Shown in pieces: positions 16,314-27,229 of a stretch of DNA of 64,000 bases. The position numbers were made by a program, and so were the translations under genes. Within the stretch, counting starts at the first letter, position 1. Every line of letters starts with the position of its first letter. The DNA is from Berghia stephanieae (lineage: Eukaryota; Mollusca; Gastropoda; Nudibranchia; Aeolidiidae), in assembly GCA_034508935.3 (NCBI GenBank), contig CM067442.1:89939954-90003953 (forward strand), in the 5' to 3' direction. The notes below the pieces were generated by a model. That model had not been told where the DNA came from. It worked only from the letters and a program-made list of their open reading frames with translations, and ran no database searches.

Positions 16314-17907
16314 TTAACCAGCAACATTGTTCACAAGATTTAAATTTAGTCCATTCTCGTGGTAGAGTCCAAAACACGTGTCTTTGCACAGTACGATATC
16401 ACAGAAATTACATTTGTAGAACGACTGGATGGCATAGCCCTTACTAGTTTTTCTTTTGTTTTTTTAACACAACCAGCACACTTTCCTCCTGCCCACAAAA
16501 CGCACTCACTTATGCTGGTTAATGTTCTCTAGAGCAACAATGTTGTTTTGAAGGGCAGCCTGGCAGTTTTCTGCTTATGAAGCCATTGATCAGTGCATCT
16601 GCCACATCCATGCGAAACATCATGGTCATAACCTTTGGCTACTTCATAATCTTTAACACTGTTAGACCACACGATGTAAACATTGTAAACAGATGCACTG
16701 ATCAAATGCCACACAGCATATCGCCACCATTTCTTACCAGGCCTACCCACCGGGTAGTAGCTGAGTTGTTGGTCGAATTTGTCCACCCCACCCATGAATT
16801 TGTTGTAGTCGATGAGTGGGTATGGACGTCCTTCCTCAGCCCTACCCATAACTTGGTTGGTCGAGAGGAGGTGGACAGGCCTTTTGTCATGGTAGCTGGT
16901 GGCAACAAGATTCCCTTTTTGCAGTTGACGAAGGCCTCCCTTTCGTAGTTTAGACTTCATTGATGGAGGGAGGCCTTTTCTGTTCGGCATGATCGTTCCA
17001 CAGGAAAATGTGTCGTGGGACAGGAGGCGACTGGCGACATCAACACTATTGAAAAATCGGTCGAAGTAAATATGGTGACCCTGATTGTAATGAGGAGCAC
17101 ACAAATAGTCCACCACTTCTAAACACAGGGGCTGAGATGGATCCCGCCTTCCAGCCCTCCCGGTGTATATATCAAATCCAATACAATATCCCCGCCTTGC
17201 ATAACAAATGGTCCAGAATTTGAGGCCCCATTTAGTAGGCTTCGCAGACATATACATTTTGAGAGCAAGTCTGCCCTTGAAGCCTACCATTGTTTCATCC
17301 ACACTTTTCTTATTTTGAAGAGGGGGTCATAATCAGGGTCACCACGCTGAGGCTGTTGACTAGTATCCCGACAGTGAAAATACCTGCTCAAGTTCTTAAA
17401 GCGGTTAATGGTCATGATAGAACTGACATATATATCTATATCGTCTATCCTCTGACCAATAACACCACAGACGAGGTAGACTTCTAATTCCAAAAATTAT
17501 CTGAATTCCTAAAAACACCCGCAATTCTTCCACTGCCATCTCATACCATGCTGAGTTGGCTGATTCCTCCATGGACTGCTCAGCATAGCGGTTAGTCTCT
17601 TCGACTAGGGTGTTGATGAGGGCAAGGGGAAACATCAGAAAAAAATAGTCCAAGGGACGAGCTGATGGTGGCAAAGCATGTTGTGGACCAGAGTTCAGAA
17701 CTAAATCTGTTATGAATACGCCAGAACAATCTTCAGACCATGTTGCATCTGAGGGAGGAGGTTCTGGTTCATTACTGGATGCCTGTGGAAATAATACAAA
17801 GCAACATTGTGTCAGTTTTGAATAAAAATAAAAATTGATAGCTTGAAAAAATGAGTAATAATGCAAATCTAAATAGAAGAGAAAGAAAGGGAGGAACAAA
17901 AGAGAAA

Positions 17908-17997
<90 letters not shown>

Positions 17998-18681
17998 AAG
18001 ATGAGAGAGAGAGGAAGAGAGAGAGAGTGTGTGTGTGTGTGTGTGTGTGTAACCGAAACTCACTCCAGCTAGGCTGGAACATGGAATGAACAAACAACAA
18101 AATTGTGTGGGGGAAAGAGAGAACCAAACAAAGAAATAAAAAGAAAATGACTTGGAAATAAAAAACTTGATGTTTCCTAAAAATGATATTGATAATTTCA
18201 AAACTTTAGAATTCTGCTGAAACAAACAAAAACAAAAAGCAAAACAAAAAAACGCACTCAAGAGCGCTTGCGACTGCCATTGTCATGCCAGTCACAGTAG
18301 CTAGATCGTACCTACTACATCTCAGTCAGATCAAGACACAAATATATTTTTTAAAAGTAATAACTGAATAAAATAGTTTCATGTTTCTATAGTGTATTCA
18401 TTCATTAAACAGAGAGTGTTATATTTTTTATTTATCACATCAAACTTGCCCTTGCACTCCCATTGAGCTGGGTCAGCCAACCGTTTAGCCGTGACGTAAT
18501 CTCACTTTCGGGCACAAAAGGATAGAAAGAAAAAAAAAGTAAAGGAAAGAGAAGAAAAGAAAAAAAAATGTATTTACCTCAACAGTGTCTCCGTTTACAG
18601 AAAGAATTTCTTCACGACTTCTTCAATTTCAATTTCTATGCCAGATTCATAATCCTGTTCAACGTCGCTGTCGTTATCCAT
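16314..18681 (-). pseudogene. piggyBac transposase (PGBD4-like), decayed
   Basis: The start ATG at 18681 opens an acidic N-terminus (MDNDSDVEQDYESG) in a first exon ending at a donor near 18577. The second exon begins at 17782 after TTTCCACAG. The main region carries ETNRYAEQ, YDPLFKIRKVW, then the three catalytic aspartates in MDETMVGFKGRL, YFDRFFNSVDVA and GGVDKFDQQLSYY. The C-terminal zinc ribbon is visible as FYKCNFCDIVLC and CFGLYHENG. The frame changes at least four times (exon 1, near 17410-17480, near 17290, and near 16440-16530), so it is inactive although all three Asp remain. The intron carries a long AG/TG microsatellite. Confidence 0.88.
17911..18050. repeat. (AG)n-(GT)n microsatellite in piggyBac intron
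   Basis: About 85 bp of AG repeats pass through interrupted AG/GA sequence into about 24 bp of GT. It lies in the intron of the piggyBac transposase. Confidence 0.97.
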
Positions 18682-18846
18682 GTTAGCGCAGTGAAGATCA
18701 AATCAGTGAATGATGTGGGCGAACAAAACAAAGGAGATATGACGCTTTTGATCGCAAACACGGTTGTATCAGGTGGTTAAATGTCAAAAGAAGCTTTCAG
18801 ATTGACCCTTAACCTTGTATAAGTCAAAGCTAATAATAATAATAAA

Positions 18847-20213
18847 TTAACTCTTTAAGATTCAACCCGACAAAAACCGACGACATAATATTCATGGGCG
18901 GGGTAGTCAAGACTGGCCTCAGTAAGTAAAATCCAATCGTTGTGAAGGAAATGACAGGCCCTGTCACTGCCGCAGGGTGTTTTCAGCTTTGATTTTTATA
19001 AATTTGCCGACCGAAAAGAAAATACGTTTCAGAAATTGCGATTTAATCCTATTTTATTTGCGGGTGAAAATCATTGACATTGCACTTTGTTTGGTAAAAA
19101 TCGGTAAAAAATTACGACTTTGGTGATGAAAAATGACTTTGAAGACCATTATTGTAAACTTTAAAAAATATTATGAATAATTTATAACTCCCTTATTTGT
19201 GGGTCGATTGTGTCATTCGAGGTCTCAATTTTATTGTAATAAAGAGATAGGAACTTCAGAGTTATTTTTTCTGATGCGAAATTATTACTTTGTAATTTTA
19301 GCACCAAGAAATATAGTCTGTAAATAAATTTGTTACACCTCTTTGATAGACCGCCGGGGTCCGTTCGTGTAGAATTGTGAATCAAGCATCTCAAAGTCTT
19401 CGACCAATCACAGGCTATCTATCCAGCTGGCCGAAACAAAGACGCTTCTCCCCGTCGATGTGTTACGCTATTGTTATGCAAGGAATATAACACCTTATGG
19501 AGTAGGCCTAAAAGCTAAAATCTAAAAGTAAAAAATATAATTCTGAGGAATTTGAAAGTCACATTGCTGAAATCAGCTTGAAAAAAAGAAGTACAATGGT
19601 CTTTGTTTCATAAAAATCGGTTGAAAACCAACTGTTTTACGAATAAATTTGATTTTAAAAATTGCTTTTGTTTATTTTAGCTTTTTTTAGCAACTTTTTT
19701 ATTTATCGGCAGATTTTCTTGATTTTTATATCATTCTTTATATCTCAATGAGACGAGATCAGTGATATACTTTGTTTGTTTCAAATGTAACTAGAACGTA
19801 ATTTGGCTTTTTTACTTATTGACCATGCCTGGATAATTTATTCAACAACGTGGCTATGTGACGCAACTATTCCATGGCCGTCTTCCACTGCATCGACGAT
19901 GATTCAATTCATTGTTGACGGCTGTTGACACGTGAGCTGCCAGAACGACCAATCGTTGAAGGGTCAAGATGCTCAGTAGCCAATCGTTCTTCGGTCAAAA
20001 AACTTATGAACTCACGAGAACAAAAGTTTGAAATTTGGTGATGGACGGACCTATGAAATCGTTTCTGGGAGGAGTTTAGCCATGAGTGACCGTAGAAAAC
20101 GAAAAGGCGACTACAGATATCAAAGAGTAGGCTTATATCATCATGATTGACATGGCCATATAGGGAACTCATTATCTACTCCCCCAAAAAGAATCTGAAC
20201 ACGAGAGGGTTAA
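18847..20213. mobile_element. Candidate inner TTAA element without coding sequence
   Basis: It lies between a left-type TTAA terminus at 18847 and a right-type one ending at 20213. About 1.37 kb of AT-rich sequence has no transposase frame. If the nested reading is right, this is a non-autonomous piggyBac-type element that entered the outer copy. Both 18847 and the outer right end at 20352 share the subterminal word TTCAACCCGACA, so ends may have been exchanged. Confidence 0.4.
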
Positions 20214-20408
20214 CCAATTAAACTTCAAAATATTGGTGTCGGTTTCGGTCGGGTTGAACCGTGCTGACAGCAGAATCCCGTTGTCGGATTGTGTCGGGTT
20301 GACCGTTAGCGATGACGTCAGTGTGTTGTCGGGTTGAACGCTAGAAGGTTAATGGAATGGGCTCGTCATGACAAACAAATGTCTTGTGATGGCGGAGCTT
20401 GTCGGTCA

Positions 20409-20423
20409 TGAGAGAGAGAGTGA

Positions 20424-20474
<51 letters not shown>
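20409..20474. repeat. (GA)n/(GT)n microsatellite
   Basis: A short AG block is followed by TGTGTGTG and then about 38 bp of AG repeats. Confidence 0.95.
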
Positions 20475-20478
<4 letters not shown>

Positions 20479-20617
20479 ACTCCCGTATTCAGATTTCCAA
20501 CATGATTCCTATAACTATATCTCAAGCAATCCAGTCTAAATTCTAAATGCCTGACATGTCACCCTCCTTACGTCCAGTACCACTAAAAAAGCAGTCACAA
20601 GAGAGATGATGATGATC

Positions 20618-20870
20618 AGGTGAGAATATTGAGAAGGGGGGGGGCTAAGCTGATTCTACCTGTTGGTACAGGGGTGAGAATAGCGAGAAGGGGTGGCGGC
20701 TTGGGTACGCCATTGTTGGAAAATGCAGGAGTGAAGTGAGAATAGCGAGAAGGTGCCACTACCTCTATTCTCACCCAGGATGAGAGGTCGAATGTTTTTC
20801 TATTCTCACCCAAGATGAGAGCTCGACTGTTTTTCTATACTCACCCTGAATGAGAATAGAGGCAGCCTTT
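20618..20870. repeat. Clustered direct and inverted GAGAATAGCGAGAAGG motifs
   Basis: GTGAGAATA(GC/TT)GAGAAGG occurs three times in direct orientation (about 20621, 20673 and 20738). CTATTCTCACCC-type sequence, its complement, occurs twice (about 20764 and 20799), with related variants (CTATACTCACCC and GAATGAGAATAGAGG) near 20836-20870. One further direct copy is at 13551 in TAF8 intron 1. The arrangement resembles a folded or MITE-like repeat; its ends were not defined. Confidence 0.6.
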
Positions 20871-22505
20871 GCCTTTCGAGAAATAGTCACTTCGACTTCA
20901 ACTTCAATTAAAAAATTGAATACTCTGCTTCTTCTCTGTCTCTATGCCATGCCATGCAACTAGAGACAAAATTCAAACCGTTTTATCAATGAATGGGATG
21001 ATACACTGCATCATAGTGAAACCATATTTTATGCGGTCATATTCATATAAAAACTGAATTTTCATTTAAGTGCCTACTCTAGTCTTCAGTCTAAAACAGT
21101 GAGCCTATCGGCATCGGCATCCGCGGCCATTGGGAGTTGGATTTATCAAAGTAGGCAGTTTAGTGAGCAGCAGCAGTGGCAGTCAAATTTTGACCCAACT
21201 CGCCCATAGGAAAGTTGTGACTGGAAATTGCCGTTCGCGTTTTGGGGGGTTCAATTAAAGATGCATAACTTCGTTATAAAGAGGAATATCGCAGATATTT
21301 TGGTATCATTATTTTCATCTTTCAATTTCCTTTTAAATGGTGCCAATTAAGGAAAAATCCATTAATAATTCCAGAAGTTATATGAAGTTAAAATTTGGCA
21401 ATTTTCAAATGCATTTATTTTTTTATTTACCGCGTGTGTTTTTAAAATTTAAACGCTTGTTTTTAGAATAACATCTAAACTTTATTCATGCCAAATTTCA
21501 GGGCTCTATATCGATGCGCAGACACCTTTTAACTCTGCGCCGAAATGCCTTGTTTACATTATCATAATTATCTTCTCATCATGGCTGCCGGGCGATATCG
21601 ATATTCAGATCGATATTTTAAATTTAGTTATGTAGTATTATGTTAAATTTAGTCCATAATATTTTCAGTACTATTATTTACTATTTTCTTATTTTGAAAT
21701 ACATACTTTCCAACTTTATTTATAGGCATTTTATAGTTTTTGTTTTAAAAGTTCGTATATTTCTTCTCTTTGTGAAATCCGATATTAATAATATCGATAT
21801 TTTAAAAATACCAATTGCTTTAATTTTATTTTATTTTACTTTGCCATCAAGTCATCAAGTTTCTTTCCCATATGTTTAGATATGTTTGTTATCATTTGTA
21901 TCCATATTCTAAAGGCCTTAGCCTTAATAATTATTATGGTAAGAAGTTCTATTAGTTTTGACACCCCATACATTGAGAGAGAAAGGGGGGAGGGGGGGGG
22001 ATAAAATTATATTAATTGTCAGTTCAAATGATGTAATAGCAATAAACCCAAAGTGGTTCAGCATAATTTTTTAAAGTATTAAAAGCCAGAACTTTCCTTC
22101 TAACGATAATAGGGAATCTGTTTCAATTTATTTGAACTTTTTCAATCTACCATTTTATTTATATGCAATTAAATTGCCATAGGTAAAAATAAACTCATTA
22201 TGTCATTTCACAACATGTTTATATCTTTTCATTTAAATACTCTCAAACCCTTTTTTATTCTCTATGTATTAATTAAAAGAGGGTAATTATTTGCAATTGT
22301 TTCAGTGAGATATTGGGGATAAATCCAAAAGTGATAGAGCAAATTGTTTCTTACGTCTAGCCGAGTTTTTGATTATGTAACATTTGCGTCATATTATGTA
22401 ATAATGTGTTAATTTGAACTGTTTATCTTCCTCTTTATTAATGTAAATGCATTGTCCTTGATAAGACAAACATTTTGGTTTACAATATATGATAAGAACT
22501 CCATA
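20871..22505. other. Non-coding stretch, no gene seen
   Basis: AT-rich, with a G-rich patch near 21985-22000 and a GATATCGATATTCAGATCGA palindromic patch near 21593. The 79-codon frame at 21640-21879 is low complexity and not convincing. Confidence 0.45.
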
Positions 22506-22507
22506 TA

Positions 22508-24551
22508 GAGAGGTGGGCCTTTGGCCTACCAACCTCCGCTGCACGTCCAACTCGCCTTGAGCATGCATTCACGTAAAATATAAAGATTTTTTTTTAAAAC
22601 CTACCTCTGTTTCAAAAACTAGCATCTTTCACCTTTCTAAGAAACATTTTGATTTTTCAGAACTTTAGTTCGTTAAAAAATACCGGCCAATCTGACCCGT
22701 TGAGTCGAATGAAAACGAAATTTTGTTGTTTACACGGTTCAAAGGAAATGCCGTAAATAAGCTTTCATGGACTTCCTGTGTTGTTTTTACAGTGTCACGT
22801 GACCGTTTTGAGAAATTTGTCGTCTGCTACAAATAATTAGACCGGTAGGGGGTAGGTATTTTCGTTGGAGCAGAGAAAAAGTGAGTATTATTTCTTGGAC
22901 TTGTAGAGAGGCCTAGGGTCCACCAGCAGTCAAGTTTATTGAATAAAAGAAAAAAAGGCCTTTTTACTGCACTAATGCACCAAATTGCATACCTATCTAT
23001 GGACACTTTGTTCCGTATCTTTTTCCCAATAAACTTTTTTAAAAACCTGGGGCCAGGGTTGCTAGTTTGGCCTCCTGGTGGCCAAATTTGAGAAATTTGG
23101 CCTTTTCCCAAGCCATTTGGCCTCCCAAAATTTGGTTTGGCCACTTGGCCTCCTGTAACCAACTTTTTGGCTTCCTCTGACTTTCCCCGTTATATCGTTT
23201 TACTCTGGTACCGGTAAAACTTATTTTATTTGGCAATCTAAATATCTAAATGCAACACGTGCTAACGCCACAGATTGCATTTGCTAATGCTTCTATATAT
23301 ACGAATTTTCCTTATCCTATCTAAATTGTTTAACAAATCTAACAAATCTTCGCGAGGCTAAGGTGGGTTTGGTGGTATTTGGGCTCCTGCTGAGGAATCT
23401 GGCCTCTTGCTATAGCTAGGCACTTTGATAACTCCAGTCCAGTGGCCGCCGATAGGCTCACTGTAAGGTGAAACTCGTTTTTTGGAACTTTATTTTTGAC
23501 CCTTTACTGTTTTGGTCACCATGGCATTATTTGTGAACCTATGTGACTAACTTTGGTATCATTATAAAGGGCACAAAACAAGCTTTCTAACGGTGTATTT
23601 AATTCTTAATTCCTGATTGTATTTCTCAGAAAGCTTATGTAATAAAAATTTATAAATTTTTGAATTATAAGAACTTTTTAAATTATGGATACATTTTAAT
23701 TATACTTCATACATCGATAGACAATTAATTGAAGAATATCTCTGCCAAATTTCATCAAAATTGATACAGTCGCTCATTATTTTATTTTTTCCGCCATCAA
23801 CCCCACTTTTTAGGACAAAAACCTCATATTTTTCCCCCTTTTCATTTATCCTTAATTTTTTCCATACTTTCTATCCATAAAAATGATTTATATGAAAATA
23901 AAGCTTATTTTCTGACCATTAAAATGATACCTAACACTTGCCAATTATTTTTTAATTGAAACAAAATTACTGAAAACAATAAGTGGGCCATGTTGACTGT
24001 AAAACTCAAAATTTCCCGATCGCCGCGAGATGCTGGTTTTGAGGCAGCAGTGAGATCACAGATTCTCTCTGTAAAATTGGCAAAAAATTTCAATAGAAAA
24101 ATATAAATAACTCTGGAACCGTAGGTCGTAGAGAAACAAATAAGGTATCAAATTTTATGTTTTTTCAAGTCCCATCCCCCTGACTGAGTCAAATCAAGAT
24201 ATTTTGAGTTTGAAAATTTTATCAAAGTGCCTACTATAGCTAGTTTGGTCTCTTACTCAAAAATGATCTGGCAACCCTGCCTGGCTAGGCGGTACCTTGA
24301 TAACAGAAACGATACCCACACGATTTCGCGAGGAATTAATCATGAAAACAATTAGGATATAATTTCAACACAACTTTTGAAATTCATCAAGGATTGTCCA
24401 TTACCGAATGTTTTTTGATAGAAAACAAATGCATCTTCAAATCTAAACTGCTTTTGACGGTAAGCGGTAAGTTTTTTATTGATTTTTCGGTCCAAACGAA
24501 TGATTTATCCTGGTATAGAAGCTAAGTATTGGTAACACCGGCGCAGCTCTC
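22508..24551. mobile_element. TA-flanked DNA transposon, copy 1 (interrupted by a hAT-like element)
   Basis: The left end GAGAGGTGGGCC and the complement of the right end, GAGAGCTGCGCCGG, form short imperfect terminal inverted repeats flanked by TA on both sides. About 430 bp at the left are nearly identical to 30109-30535. The segments at 22964-23050 and 24288-24551 match 32521-32605 and 32640-32908. Without insertions the element would be about 0.8 kb and non-coding. TA target sites point to Tc1/mariner or pogo mobilisation. Confidence 0.75.
23054..24279. mobile_element. hAT-like non-autonomous element inside copy 1
   Basis: It begins CAGGGTTGCTAGTTTGGCC and ends TCTGGCAACCCTG, hAT-type terminal repeats. 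It interrupts sequence that is continuous in the sister copy at 32.6 kb. The 8-bp flanks (CCTGGGGC and CCTGGCTA) agree at five bases, so the target duplication is only partly preserved. The left part is full of TTTGGCC/GGCCTCC repeats. There is no transposase. Confidence 0.65.
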
Positions 24552-24553
24552 TA

Positions 24554-24993
24554 TATTGACTGTTTTAACCATTTTTTATTAACACGCGATTTCGGTCACA
24601 ACTTTGCAATGGTAATTTTGGGGTAAAAACGGTCTGAAATTTCAGACTTTGAACTGCCGTGGCTACATTTCTAATCAAGATAGAAACAAAATTCAAACTG
24701 TTTTGTAATCTGTGTTGCCAGCTCTTTCATATGACATTGGCTTGGTTTCTAGTGTGCGAGTGCAGTGTGAGGTACATTTAGAATTTCTATTAAACTCCCT
24801 AATCAAAGTCAAAGTAGTGCCTAACTTTTCGCGACCACTTTTTTTTTCACCCATATCAAATCCTTCAGCGTCATACCTTTTACTTGATTATGTTGTGTAT
24901 AGTTTGTTCGATCATCTCAATCACAGGTTTTATTTTTCAACAGAAAAACGAAGAGTATGATGAGCAATTTAGCATTGGACCTGAGGGAACAAA
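24554..24993. other. Non-coding stretch, no gene seen
   Basis: Ordinary AT-rich sequence between two transposons. Short frames without domains. Confidence 0.45.
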
Positions 24994-25509
24994 CGCCAAT
25001 TCAGGGTTGCCAGATTATTTTTCAACAAAATGCCAGGGGAAGACTCAAAAAATGCCAAAACACTCAAAAAGATGCCAAAGTCTGTTGACTCCCACCCCAC
25101 TAAGAAAACTACTCACTTTTGATAGACAATTTACTATCATATCCTGGTGGCTTGCGTGTTTTCTTTTCTTTTTCTTTTATTTATTTATTTATTTATTTTT
25201 ATTTTTTTTTGAATTATACTAAATTTCCTGTTGGGGTAATTATTTACCTACTGACTACTAAGTGGAGTGCTAAACCACTACACCACGGTTGGATTTTAAG
25301 AATGAAAAAGAAATGTGAAGATGTTTGTTTTTACGCGTTTAGAAATAATTAAGAAAAGGTGTCATTTGAAGTATAATATACAAGAAAAGAAAATGCCAAA
25401 TGAAAATGCCAAATGCCAAATGATTTTTCTAATGCCAAACGGTTTTCAAAAATGCCAGATTTTTGGAATCTGGCATTTAAAATGCCAAACTGGCAACCCT
25501 GCGCCAATT
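24994..25509. mobile_element. hAT MITE with perfect 8-bp target-site duplication
   Basis: The element at 25002-25501 (500 bp) starts CAGGGTTGCCAG and ends CTGGCAACCCTG, perfect 12-bp terminal inverted repeats. It is flanked by CGCCAATT at 24994-25001 and again at 25502-25509. The 8-bp duplication and CAGGG ends are diagnostic of hAT. Both subterminal regions carry many ATGCCA copies, likely transposase-binding sites. No coding sequence. The intact duplication suggests a fairly recent insertion. Confidence 0.92.
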
Positions 25510-25928
25510 TTGTTGGGTAATTTTTGATCACAAAACGCATGAGAGCTTCAACTGGAGAGCTAGTGAAACGCACACCGAAAGACTCGTTTTGTGCCGAATT
25601 ATTGTTTCATTTTTTTTTCCCCTTCAAAAATAAATAGGTCGATCCATGAATATGCTTTATTTTTTCTATGTTTTAATCACTTAATTGAAAGTGGATTGAT
25701 TGTTCATTCTTTGCATGGCGACACGCAAATACAAGGATTAATGGTCCACAGTGTGTCGTAGAATCACAAGCAACAATAACATGTATGGATCTCTTTCATG
25801 ATTTTTTTTAACTATCGTAATCGTAGTGTGTTATTTCTCCTTCGTCGATTACTTACATACCCTTTTTCGGTGGTGAAACCAAAACGTCTGGCAGCAAGAG
25901 AGGGTGGGGCATGACGTCCTAATAGAGG
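25510..25928. other. Non-coding stretch, no gene seen
   Basis: AT-rich spacer between the hAT MITE and a trinucleotide-repeat zone. Confidence 0.45.
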
Positions 25929-26241
25929 TAGTGATGATGATGTGGTGGTGGTGTAGTAGTAGAAGTAGTGATAATGATGTGGTGTTGGTGGCTGTAGTAT
26001 ATTAGTGATAGTGATGATGATGTGGTGGTGGTTGCAGTGTATTAGTGGCAGTGATGATGATGCGGTGGTGGTGGTGGTGGTTGCAGTAGTAATAGTAATG
26101 GTAGTGATGATGGTTGTAGCAGTAGTGATGATTGGACGGATTGGGGGGGGGGGGGGGTATCCTTGGAACAATTTGACGGAAGCTGCCCGGAACCCGGAGT
26201 TTTGGCACCACTGACTACTACTACTACTGCTGCTGCTGCTG

Positions 26242-26320
<79 letters not shown>

Positions 26321-26339
26321 CACTACAGCAACAACAACA

Positions 26340-26376
<37 letters not shown>

Positions 26377-26377
26377 T

Positions 26378-26459
<82 letters not shown>

Positions 26460-26464
26460 GCCAT
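25929..26464. repeat. Trinucleotide repeat zone: imperfect (GTG/GTA)n, G run, (ACT)n
   Basis: 25929-26140 is an imperfect GTG/ATG/GTA tract, 26143-26158 is a G run, and 26216-26464 is a nearly pure ACT tract with GCT and ACA interruptions. Open frames across it encode homopolymers and are not genes. Confidence 0.95.
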
Positions 26465-26588
26465 CACCACCATCACATTGAAGTGCTTCTTTTTCACAAA
26501 ATTATGTTCGTTATTACTCATCAAGGTTCAGTGTTGACTATCAAACTGCCCACTACTGTAAAAAAAAGAAACAAACAAAATCCCCCAA

Positions 26589-26591
<3 letters not shown>

Positions 26592-26673
<82 letters not shown>
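26592..26673. repeat. (CT)n microsatellite
   Basis: About 80 bp of uninterrupted CT dinucleotides. Confidence 0.98.
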
Positions 26674-26675
<2 letters not shown>

Positions 26676-27229
26676 ATTGTTGTATTTTTAGTCCATCTCA
26701 AATAAAGTTTTGTGTACGGATATTTCTAAACAAAGCTTAACTAGTCATCTCATCGTGATTTATAATTTGAATTTGATATAGGCTATTTATTAGTAAATCA
26801 TCACTCCGACACCTTTAATGAGTTAAATTATTACAACTCGTCTCTTACTTCGCTGCCCCATTTCATACGGTCTTTACTAACTCTCACTAACACACTGCCT
26901 ACACACTACACAGCGCTAGTCAATGGCCTTAACCAACTCGGCTCAAGACGCGTGCGACAAGGCCTTTACTCTAGTCAGCCATGGGGTGGGGGCAATGTGT
27001 ACAAATAAAATAGCACGTCGCGTTGAGGGAGGGGGTTGATAGACCCTTGGAAACGCAAACAACACAGGTTCTTCCTAATGATGCATCATATCATTTATTT
27101 TGCATCCCTCCCCTCTATCTACTTTGTTGTAACTGCGGAAATGAATGATCACCAGTATGATACATGAATGTAGGTTGAAAGAAGAACCAAAAGAATTGTA
27201 ATCATTCATATTTATTAATCTTTGTGTAT
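26674..27229. other. Non-coding stretch, no gene seen
   Basis: Mixed-composition sequence downstream of the LINE remnant. No domain-bearing frame. Confidence 0.45.

Larger units (their letters stand above)
15102..20352 (-). mobile_element. piggyBac transposon complex with four TTAA termini
   Basis: Left-type ends (TTAA followed by a C-rich terminus) occur at 15102 (TTAACCCTCTCGCGTTTAGA) and 18847 (TTAACTCTTTAAGATTCAAC). Right-type ends occur at 20213 (as complement, TTAACCCTCTCGTGTTCAGA) and 20352 (as complement, TTAACCTTCTAGCGTTCAAC). The transposase lies between 16314 and 18681. The simplest reading is one element inside another: outer 15102-20352, inner 18847-20213. The alternative pairing 15102-20213 has the best-matching ends but would make the two units overlap. 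TTAA target sites are diagnostic of piggyBac. Confidence 0.75.

Noticed and set aside
22827-23236. Protein-coding frames over TTTGGCC repeats
   Set aside because: Repeats of the hAT-like element's subterminal region; no start, domain or splicing pattern.
26042-26537. Poly-Val and poly-Thr frames
   Set aside because: They are translations of the (ACT)n tract on either strand.
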